A DNA stretch of 64,000 nucleotides from the NCBI RefSeq assembly GCF_009604455.1, contig NZ_WEGL01000009.1:124001-188000 (forward strand), given 5' to 3'. Under the pieces are notes generated by a model that did no database searches, was not told where the DNA came from, and saw nothing but the letters and a program-made list of their open reading frames with translations. The DNA comes from Streptomyces sp. RB17. GTDB lineage: Bacteria > Actinomycetota > Actinomycetes > Streptomycetales > Streptomycetaceae. Positions 56,487-64,000 of the stretch are shown here, piece by piece; positions within the stretch are counted from its first letter, which is position 1; every line of letters starts with the position of its first letter. A program made the translations under genes and the position numbers.

Positions 56487-57188
56487 ATGACCAGCACGGT
56501 CCCCGCGCTCGGAACCCTTACGGCCGAAGGCTCCGCCCTGCAGGCGGTGCTCCTCGACATGGACGGCACCCTGGTGGACACCGAGGGATTCTGGTGGGAC
56601 GTCGAGGTCGAGGTCTTCGCCGCCCTCGGCCACCCCCTGGACGAGTCCTGGCGGCACGTCGTGGTCGGCGGACCCATGACCCGCAGCGCCGGCTTCCTCA
56701 TCGAGGCCACCGGCGCCGACATCACCCTGGCCGAACTCACCCTGCTGCTCAACGAGGGGTTCGAGGACCGTATCGACCGGACCCTGCCGCTGATGCCGGG
56801 CGCCGCCCGCCTGCTCGCCGAACTCCACGAGCACGGCATCCCCACCGCCCTGGTCTCCGCCTCCCACCGGCGCATCATCGACCGCGTGCTGAGCGTCCTC
56901 GGCACCCACCACTTCGCCCTGTCCGTCGCCGGCGACGAGGTCACGCGCACCAAGCCCTTCCCCGACCCCTACCTGCTCGCCGCCGCGGGCCTCGACGCCC
57001 GGCCGGACAGATGCGCGGTGGTCGAGGACACCGCCACCGGTGTCGCCGCCGCCGAGGCCGCCGGCTGCCGCGTCGTCGCCGTACCCTCCGTCGCCCCCAT
57101 CAGTCCGGCCGCCGGACGCACCGTGGTGACCTCTCTGGAAGAGGTCGACCTGGCATTTCTGCGCGGGCTGATGACGGACATGTTCTAA
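56487..57188 (+). CDS. HAD-superfamily phosphatase (subfamily IA)
   Basis: 233 residues from ATG 56487 (aaggaggt 8 bp upstream, a strong site). Motif I LLDMDGTLVDTEGFW (DxD), cap domain, motif II LVSASH (Ser), motif III Lys in TRTKPFPDPYL, motif IV VVEDTATGVAAAEAAG. It is a beta-phosphoglucomutase/phosphatase-like hydrolase of a small phosphorylated metabolite. Substrate unknown. It lies alone after metH. Confidence 0.92.
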   Translation: MTSTVPALGTLTAEGSALQAVLLDMDGTLVDTEGFWWDVEVEVFAALGHPLDESWRHVVVGGPMTRSAGFLIEATGADITLAELTLLLNEGFEDRIDRTLPLMPGAARLLAELHEHGIPTALVSASHRRIIDRVLSVLGTHHFALSVAGDEVTRTKPFPDPYLLAAAGLDARPDRCAVVEDTATGVAAAEAAGCRVVAVPSVAPISPAAGRTVVTSLEEVDLAFLRGLMTDMF

Positions 57189-57621
57189 CTGTTCACCCAG
57201 CGTGAAATGTCCATTGGCCCGGCTGGACAAATTTCCGGGGAAGTACACCCGAGTGGAATTCACAGCCGGCCGCGCGGCCGAATTCCCACTGACTCCCGGC
57301 ACAGTTGGAAGTGTGACGTTCCCCACCCTGCCCGCCCTCGACAACACGGGCCGAGTGTGCTGAACGACCCTGTGCGGCCCGGAATCCCGGGTCCTTGTGT
57401 CCCGATTGATGGGATGCTGCACTAATCCTGCCGCTGTCGGGTTTTCGGTGTGTCCGCACCTGGTTCCACTGCGTGATGGGGGGTCAACTCACGGGGCCGT
57501 GAACCCTCCTGCGGGCGCGGACTAATCTCGTCGCGAGAACATCGCCGCAACCCCCGTGATCCGCCGCACCACCCATGCATGCCGGATACACGGACCCGAA
57601 CAGTTCTGGAGAAACTCCCGC
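57189..57621. other. Intergenic region, HAD gene to lipoprotein 1
   Basis: 433 bp. A stem-loop (agtggaattc 57252-57261 with gaattcccact 57280-57290, inner ggccgcgcggcc) probably terminates the HAD transcript. The rest has lower G+C than its surroundings and must contain the promoter of the solute-binding protein gene; no clear operator was found. Confidence 0.55.
57252..57290 (+). terminator. Stem-loop after HAD gene
   Basis: Outer 10-bp arms with one bulge around an inner ggccg/cggcc stem, 63 bp after the HAD stop. Confidence 0.5.
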
Positions 57622-59226
57622 ATGAACCGCAAGACTTTGGTGCTGCCGGCAGTGGCCGGCCTGCTCACCCCGGTTCTCGCCGCGTGCGGCGGATCCGGCA
57701 GCGGGAGCAAGAGCGGCGACGCCATCGTCGTCGGCACCACGGACCGGTTCACCACCACCAGCGACGCCCCGGCGCCCCTGGACCCCGCCTACGCCTACGA
57801 CGTCGGCACCTGGAACATCCTGCGCCAGACCGTGCAGACCCTGATGGCCCAGCCCAAGGGAGAGGGCAACCCCGTCCCGGACGCCGCCGAGAGCTGCTCC
57901 TTCACCGACAGCGGCAGCGAGCGCTACGCCTGCAAGCTGCGCGACGGCCTGAAGTTCGCCAGCGGCGACAAGGTGACCGCCCAGGACGTCAAGTACTCCA
58001 TCGAGCGCGCCCTGCGCATCAAGTCCAGCAGCGGTGTCGCCTCCCTGCTGAACACCATCGACACCATCGAGACGCAGGGCGACCACGAGGTCATCTTCCA
58101 CCTCAAGACCGCCGACGCCACCTTCCCGTTCAAGCTGTCCACTCCGGTCGCGGGCATCATCAACCCGAAGGACTACCAGAAGGACAAGCTGCGCGACGGC
58201 TTCGAGGTCGACGGCTCGGGCCCCTACACGGTCCAGGCCGACGTCAGCGGCAACGCGATGACCTCCGCCACCTTCACCAAGAACCCCAACTACAAGGGCT
58301 CCGTGAAGGTGAACAACGACAAGGTCGAACTGCGCTCCTTCAGTGACGCCGCCGCGATGGGCGCCGCCATCGACAAGGGTGACATCGACGTCATGACCCG
58401 CACCATGTCGCCCGAACAGATCCAGAAGCTGGACGCCGGCGGCGACGCCAAGGCCGACCTCGTCGACATGCCGGGCCTCGAGATCCGCTACCTCGCCTTC
58501 GACACCAACGCGCCCAGCGTCAAGTCCAAGGCCGTACGCCAGGCCATGGCCCAGCTCATCGACCGCGCGGAACTGGTCTCCAAGGTCTACGGCACCCAGG
58601 CCGAGCCGCTGTACTCGCTCGTCCCGGCCACGGTCACCGGCCACTCCAACTCGTTCTTCAACAAGTACGGCAACCCCAGCGTCGCCAAGGCCAAGGACCT
58701 GCTGACCAAGGCCGGCATCACCGCCCCGGTCAAGCTGACCCTGCACTACACCACCGACCACTACGGCTCCGCCACGAAGAAGGAGTTCCAGGTCCTGCAG
58801 AAGCAGCTCAACGACAGCGGCCTGTTCGACGTGTCCATCCAGGGCCACTCCTGGGACGTCTTCCGGCCCGCCGAGCAGAAGGGCCAGTACGACGTCTACG
58901 GCATGGGCTGGTTCCCCGACTTTCCGGACGCCGACAACTTCCTCGCGCCCTTCCTCGACAAGGACAACTTCCTCGGCTCGCCGTACTCCAACAGCACCAT
59001 CCAGCGCACCCTGATCCCGGAGTCCCGCCGCGAGGCCGACCGGCTCAACGCCGCCAAGAGCCTGACGGCCATCCAGGACATCGTCGCCGAGGACGTCCCG
59101 GTCCTGCCGCTGTGGCAGGGCAAGCAGTACGTCTCCGCACGGGACGACATCACGGGCGTCGCCTACGCCCTCAACTCCTCCTCGACGCTCCAGCTGTGGG
59201 AGCTCGGCCGCGGTGTGAGCGGCTGA
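57622..59226 (+). CDS. ABC-transporter substrate-binding lipoprotein (family 5), paralogue 1
   Basis: 534 residues from ATG 57622. Lipoprotein signal MNRKTLVLPAVAGLLTPVLAAC with lipobox LAAC, Gly/Ser linker, then the SBP family 5 (peptide/nickel/oligopeptide) fold: YACKLRDGLKFASGDKVTAQDVKYS, SGPYTVQ, VRQAMAQLIDRAELVSKVYG and GWFPDFPDADNF. It would be anchored outside the membrane and deliver a peptide or similar ligand. No permease or ATPase genes adjoin, so it must use a transporter encoded elsewhere or act as a sensor. Paralogue 2 follows 98 bp downstream. Confidence 0.9.
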   Translation: MNRKTLVLPAVAGLLTPVLAACGGSGSGSKSGDAIVVGTTDRFTTTSDAPAPLDPAYAYDVGTWNILRQTVQTLMAQPKGEGNPVPDAAESCSFTDSGSERYACKLRDGLKFASGDKVTAQDVKYSIERALRIKSSSGVASLLNTIDTIETQGDHEVIFHLKTADATFPFKLSTPVAGIINPKDYQKDKLRDGFEVDGSGPYTVQADVSGNAMTSATFTKNPNYKGSVKVNNDKVELRSFSDAAAMGAAIDKGDIDVMTRTMSPEQIQKLDAGGDAKADLVDMPGLEIRYLAFDTNAPSVKSKAVRQAMAQLIDRAELVSKVYGTQAEPLYSLVPATVTGHSNSFFNKYGNPSVAKAKDLLTKAGITAPVKLTLHYTTDHYGSATKKEFQVLQKQLNDSGLFDVSIQGHSWDVFRPAEQKGQYDVYGMGWFPDFPDADNFLAPFLDKDNFLGSPYSNSTIQRTLIPESRREADRLNAAKSLTAIQDIVAEDVPVLPLWQGKQYVSARDDITGVAYALNSSSTLQLWELGRGVSG

Positions 59227-59324
59227 CGGCTCTCGCGTCCGGGGCCGGCGACGGCTGCCCCGGACACCCCGGGGCCAGGACGGCGGCCCCGGGAGTGACG
59301 AACCGACGACAAGGCACATTTCAA

Positions 59325-60905
59325 GTGAACATGCGCAACCAGTGGCCAGTCCTGCCCGTCGTGGCGGGGCTGGCCTCCGGCCTGTTGACCGGCTGCGGCT
59401 CGGGGTCCGGTGATTCCGGGGGTACCGGCGCCTCCGTGGTGATGGGGATGTCCGACGACGTCCTCGCCACGGACCCGGCCTCCGGCTACGACCCCGGCTC
59501 CTGGCTGTTGTTCGACAACGTCTTCCAGTCGCTGCTCAGCTTCCCCAAGGGCCAGACCGAACCCCAGCCGGAACTCGCGAAGGAATGCACCTTCACCGAC
59601 TCCCGCGCCACGGTCTACCGGTGCACGCTCAAGAACGGCCTGAAGTTCAGCAACGGTGACCCGCTCACCTCGAAGGACGTGAAGTTCTCGTTCGACCGCA
59701 CGCTGAAGATCAACGACCCCGCGGGGCCCGCGGTCATGTTCCCGATGCTCGGCAGCATCGACACCCCGGACGCGAAGACGGTCGTCTTCCACCTGAAGTC
59801 CTCCGACGCCACCTTCCCCAGCAAGATCGCCTCCGGCGCAGGCTCCATCGTGGACCACGCCCAGTACGACGCGAACGGCCTGCGCAGCGACCACAAGGCC
59901 GTCGGCTCCGGCCCCTACAAGCTGGACTCCTTCGACAAGGACCAGGCGGTCTTCTCCGTCAACGCCAACTACAAGGGCACCGCCGAGGTCAAGAACTCCG
60001 GCGTCACCCTGAAGTTCTTCCACGGCGACCGCGCCGCCCTGAAGAAGGCGCTCCTCGACGGCAACGTCGACATCGCCTACCGAGGACTGTCCGCCTCCGA
60101 CATCGCCGGCCTCGACCAGCAGGACGGCAACAAGGGCGTCGAGGTCATCGAAGGCAGCAGCGCCGAAGTCCAGCACCTGGTCTTCAACATGAACGACCCG
60201 GTCGCCGGAAAGCTCGGCGTCCGCAAGGCCATGGCCTACCTCGTCGACCGCGACGCCCTCATCCAGAACGTCTACCAGGGCACCGCCACCCCGCTGTACT
60301 CGATCATCCCGGCGGGCATCGTCGGCCACAACACGGCCTTCTTCGACACCTACGGCGCCCGCCCCTCCCGGGCCAAGGCCGCTGCCGCACTGCGCGCCGA
60401 CGGCATCACCGGCAAGGTCAAGCTCACCCTGTGGTCCACGCCGTCGCGATACGGCCCCGCCACCGACGAAGAGCTGAAGGCCATCGCCGGACAGCTCAAC
60501 GCCAGCGGACTGTTCGACGCCGACGTCAAGTCGGTCGCCTTCGACCAGTACGAGAAGGACATCGCGGCCGGCAAGTACGGCATCTACGTCAAGGGCTGGG
60601 TCCCGGACTACCCGGACGCCGACAACTTCACCGCACCCTTCTTCGGCAAGGGCAACGTGCTGGACAACAACTACAGCAACCGCACCATCACGGGCACCCT
60701 CATCCCCGACACCGCCGCGCAGAGCGACCGGGCCGCCACCGACAAGGACTTCGGCCGGCTGCAGACCATCGTCGCCACCGAACTGCCCGTCCTGCCCGTG
60801 TGGCAGGCCAAGCAGTACGCGGTCGTCCGCGACGGCGTCTACGGCCTGGAGTACTGCCTGGACGCCTCCACCGTGTTCCGGTTCTGGGAACTCAGCAAGA
60901 GCTGA
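59325..60905 (+). CDS. ABC-transporter substrate-binding lipoprotein (family 5), paralogue 2
   Basis: 526 residues from GTG 59325 (aagg 10 bp upstream; ATG 59331 also possible). Lipobox LLTGC after a short signal, GSGSGDSGG linker, then the same layout as paralogue 1: YRCTLKNGLKFSNGDPLTSKDVKFS, SGPYKLD, VRKAMAYLVDRDALIQNVYQG, GWVPDYPDADNF and ELPVLPVWQAKQY. Clearly a tandem duplicate that has diverged, so the ligands probably differ. Same orientation and probably co-transcribed. Ends at a hairpin. Confidence 0.9.
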   Translation: MNMRNQWPVLPVVAGLASGLLTGCGSGSGDSGGTGASVVMGMSDDVLATDPASGYDPGSWLLFDNVFQSLLSFPKGQTEPQPELAKECTFTDSRATVYRCTLKNGLKFSNGDPLTSKDVKFSFDRTLKINDPAGPAVMFPMLGSIDTPDAKTVVFHLKSSDATFPSKIASGAGSIVDHAQYDANGLRSDHKAVGSGPYKLDSFDKDQAVFSVNANYKGTAEVKNSGVTLKFFHGDRAALKKALLDGNVDIAYRGLSASDIAGLDQQDGNKGVEVIEGSSAEVQHLVFNMNDPVAGKLGVRKAMAYLVDRDALIQNVYQGTATPLYSIIPAGIVGHNTAFFDTYGARPSRAKAAAALRADGITGKVKLTLWSTPSRYGPATDEELKAIAGQLNASGLFDADVKSVAFDQYEKDIAAGKYGIYVKGWVPDYPDADNFTAPFFGKGNVLDNNYSNRTITGTLIPDTAAQSDRAATDKDFGRLQTIVATELPVLPVWQAKQYAVVRDGVYGLEYCLDASTVFRFWELSKS

Positions 60906-60913
60906 GGCCTGTT

Positions 60914-60961
60914 GACACCGAGGGCGCCCATCTCCACGGGGGAGGGGCGCCCTTCGGTGTC
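60914..60961. terminator. Hairpin between lipoprotein 2 and response regulator
   Basis: A 16-bp stem with one bulge (gacaccgagggcgccc 60914-60929 with gggcgcccttcggtgtc 60945-60961) between convergent genes. Confidence 0.75.
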
Positions 60962-60995
60962 GCAGCGGACGTACGCGCGCTCGACGTAAGCGCGC

Positions 60996-61667
60996 TCACT
61001 GCGCGCCGGGACGCACCAGCCCGCTCTCGTACGCGTACACCGCCGCCTGCACCCGGTCTCTGAGACCCAGCTTGGTCAGCACATGCCCCACATGCGTCTT
61101 CACGGTGGTCTCGCTGACGAACAGGTCGGCGGCGATCTCCGCATTGGACAGACCGCGCGCCACCAGCTTCAGCACCTCCACCTCACGGTCGGTGAGGGTG
61201 TTCAGCGTGTCCGGCACCGGCTCCTCACCGGAGGGAAGATGCGTGGCGTACTTGTCCAGCAGCCGGCGCGTGATGCTCGGCGCCAGCATCGCCTCGCCCG
61301 CCGCCACCACACGGATCGCCTGCACCAGTTCGTTGGCGGGCGCGTCCTTCAGCAGAAAACCGCTCGCCCCGGCACGCAGCGCCTCCACCACGTACTCGTC
61401 CAGATCGAACGTGGTCAGCACCAGCACCTTCGCCGGACCGGACCGGTCGGGACCGGTGATCTGCCGGGTCGCCTCCACCCCGTCCATCCGCGGCATACGG
61501 ATGTCCATCAGCACCACGTCCGGCTGCAGGGCCCGCACCTGATCGAGGGCCTGCAGGCCGTCACCGGCCTCGCCCACGACCGCGATGTCCTGCTCGGCCT
61601 CCAGGATCATCCGGAAACCCGTACGCAGCAGGGGCTGGTCGTCGACCAGTAGGACACGGATGGCCAC
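60996..61667 (-). CDS. NarL/FixJ-family response regulator
   Basis: 223 residues from GTG 61667 (aaggag upstream). Receiver domain VAIRVLLVDDQPLLRTG (acidic pair), phospho-acceptor Asp in DVVLMDIRMPRMDG, Thr in VLVLTTFD, Lys in FLLKDAP. LuxR-type HTH near the C-terminus (LTDREVEVLKLVARGLSNAE...VKTHVGHVLTKLGLRDR). No histidine kinase gene is within the window on either side, so it is an orphan here or its kinase lies apart. Confidence 0.93.
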   Translation of the reverse strand: MAIRVLLVDDQPLLRTGFRMILEAEQDIAVVGEAGDGLQALDQVRALQPDVVLMDIRMPRMDGVEATRQITGPDRSGPAKVLVLTTFDLDEYVVEALRAGASGFLLKDAPANELVQAIRVVAAGEAMLAPSITRRLLDKYATHLPSGEEPVPDTLNTLTDREVEVLKLVARGLSNAEIAADLFVSETTVKTHVGHVLTKLGLRDRVQAAVYAYESGLVRPGAQ

Positions 61668-61681
61668 GAGACACTCCTTCG

Positions 61682-62713
<1,032 letters not shown>

Positions 62714-62891
62714 GTCCACAGACCTTACGGCCCACCACTGACAGTCACCCATCCGCCGACCGCGTTCGGCCGCCCGACCACGGGGCAAACACAAGGGGTG
62801 CCGGGGCGAAACACGTCACCACGGCCGCATACCATCGACAACAGACCTTCCGTCCGGCAGGTACGGAAGACGCTTCGAACGAGGGGACACC

Positions 62892-64000
62892 GTGGACGTG
62901 AGCGGCGGGAGCGGGCAGCCGCGGTCCGGCAACGACAAGCCGGCCGAGCACCCCGCAGGTCCAACGGCCCCGACGACCGACCGCACCGACCATGCGGCCC
63001 CGGACCCGCAGCCCCGCACGCCCACCACGGACCACGCCCGGCCCGAGGCCGACGACAAGGGGGACGCGCCCGCTCGCCCGGCCGCCCCACGACCTGCCCG
63101 GAACCCCACGGACCCGAACGACACCGGCACCACCACGCCCCCGGACGGCACGAGCAGCGCCGCGGACGCCTCGGACGCCTCCGCGCTTCCGCAGGGCACG
63201 GACAACGCCGCCGACGGCTCGGACGCCTCCGCGCTTGCGGAGGGCACCGACACCACCACCGACGGGGCTACGGACGCCACCGCGCCTCCGGCCGGAACGC
63301 ACTCCGCCGACGGCTCGGGCACAGAGGGGACCGGCGGCGGCCCGATCGACACCGACGGGACCGGCAGCAGCGGCTCGGAGACCCCCTCTCGCGACACGAC
63401 CGCGCCGCCCCCCGCCCCCCACGCCTCCGCCGGACCCGAAAACGCCCCCGCCCCCAGCCCCGACACCCCCGTCCGGCCCGAAGACGCCCCCGCCGGCACC
63501 CCCGGCACGCGGCGCGACGAGCGCCCCGAGCACCGGTCCCTCGCCCACTCCGGAATCGCCAAGGGCGAGCCGCCCCAGCCACGGCCCAAAGAGCCCGGGG
63601 GCGGCATCCTCATGGGCCGGCCGTTCGGCGTGCCGGTGTACGTCGCGCCGAGCTGGTTCCTCGTCGCCGCGCTGATCACCTGGGTCTTCGGCGGCCAGCT
63701 CGACCGCGTGCTGCCCGAGCTGGGCGCCGCCCGCTACCTGGTCTCCCTGTTCTTCGCCGTCGCCTTCTACGCCTCCGTGCTCGTCCACGAACTGGCCCAC
63801 ACGGTCGCCGCGATCCGCTTCAAGCTCCCGGTCCGCCGCATCCAGCTGCAGTTCTTCGGCGGCGTCTCCGAGATCGAGAAGGAGGCCGAGACCCCGGGCC
63901 GGGAATTCGTCCTGGCCTTCGTCGGCCCCCTGCTCTCCCTCGTCCTCGCCGGCCTGTTCTACCTCGCCATGAAACCCGTCGAGCCCGGCACCGTACCCGG
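62892..64000 (+). CDS. Site-2 protease family (M50) membrane protein, 3' end outside window
   Basis: GTG 62892 (gagggg upstream) opens a frame that runs past the right edge. Residues 1-235 are a Pro/Asp/Thr/Ala-rich disordered region with an internal repeat (DASAL...GT...). The M50 domain follows: GGGILMGRPFGVPVYVAPSWFLVAALITW, then VLVHELAHTVAA with zinc HExxH at 299-303, and FFGGVSEIEKEAETPGREFVLAFVGPLLSLVLAGL. It is an intramembrane protease that may cleave anti-sigma factors or signal peptides. C-terminal domains such as CBS cannot be seen. Confidence 0.9.
   Translation, partial: MDVSGGSGQPRSGNDKPAEHPAGPTAPTTDRTDHAAPDPQPRTPTTDHARPEADDKGDAPARPAAPRPARNPTDPNDTGTTTPPDGTSSAADASDASALPQGTDNAADGSDASALAEGTDTTTDGATDATAPPAGTHSADGSGTEGTGGGPIDTDGTGSSGSETPSRDTTAPPPAPHASAGPENAPAPSPDTPVRPEDAPAGTPGTRRDERPEHRSLAHSGIAKGEPPQPRPKEPGGGILMGRPFGVPVYVAPSWFLVAALITWVFGGQLDRVLPELGAARYLVSLFFAVAFYASVLVHELAHTVAAIRFKLPVRRIQLQFFGGVSEIEKEAETPGREFVLAFVGPLLSLVLAGLFYLAMKPVEPGTVP

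Noticed and set aside
63166..63240. Repeats in the N-terminal coding region of the M50 gene as CRISPR-like array
   Set aside because: Units are imperfect, in frame, encode low-complexity protein, and lack spacers and cas genes.

Overview
The window is a high-G+C actinobacterial chromosome segment, almost certainly from a Streptomyces. It has chaplin cell-surface genes, mycothiol ligase mshC, a GylR-controlled glycerol operon, F420-type oxidoreductases, frequent GTG starts and overlapping operons. From memory, the order metH - gylR - glpFKD - mshC - chaplins - gluconate genes matches the SCO1657-SCO1680 neighbourhood of S. coelicolor, so most of this is chromosomal core. No prophage, integrase, intact IS or CRISPR array was seen. 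Mobile DNA is limited to one MITE-like element (38620-38792) and scattered intergenic repeats.

Region by region. 1-4.0 kb: the C-terminal part of a penicillin-acylase-family enzyme, an alpha/beta hydrolase and a NamZ-type exo-muramidase. 4.1-10.6 kb: an acyl-CoA catabolic regulon with an SDR, an acyl-CoA ligase, a TetR regulator, a LysR regulator, an acyl-CoA dehydrogenase and an APH-like phosphotransferase. Two nearly identical palindromes lie in front of its two operons, and the enzyme set resembles the levulinate / 4-hydroxyacid (lva) route. 10.7-15.6 kb: a His-rich repeat protein, a medium-chain reductase, two DUF202 membrane proteins, a NUDIX hydrolase, a DMT-type transporter and a helical-repeat protein. 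15.7-17.0 kb: a Tat-exported molybdopterin oxidoreductase with a cytochrome b partner. 17.0-21.6 kb: an idonate/gluconate utilisation cluster (dehydrogenase, SDR, GntP permease, gluconokinase, FCD-type GntR regulator).

21.7-29.9 kb: YchJ, DUF1876, the X-family polymerase PolX, then an M1 metallopeptidase overlapping a 1,293-residue Pls/PosA-family poly-amino-acid synthetase, and tRNA-Leu(GAG). 30-33 kb: an M20 peptidase, a short chaplin whose ribosome binding site lies in a perfect inverted repeat, and a long chaplin with a sortase signal. 33-39.8 kb: an acidic conserved protein, a RecD2-like protein with degraded ATPase motifs, an aldo/keto reductase, an LLM flavin enzyme whose stop codon marks the MITE insertion site, and a ferritin-like protein. 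39.8-45.5 kb: CorA, then a histidine phosphatase, DUF3090, SCO1664-type kinase-like protein and mshC in one direction, with a PAC2 protein opposite. 45.7-52.3 kb: a GntR regulator, an SMI1/KNR4 protein and glpFKD with gylR. 52.6-57.2 kb: B12-dependent methionine synthase metH and a HAD phosphatase. 57.6-64 kb: two paralogous family-5 solute-binding lipoproteins, a NarL-type response regulator, a RecB-like Fe-S nuclease and a truncated site-2 protease with a long disordered N-terminus.

Recurring structure. Convergent gene ends carry either perfect hairpins or, at four junctions (7.2, 12.1, 21.65 and 33.86 kb), short tandem duplications that touch the stop codons. Regulatory palindromes are visible beside most local regulators (TetR, LysR, two GntR, GylR), which gives testable regulons. 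All functions are inferred from sequence motifs and recalled family knowledge. No database search was run.
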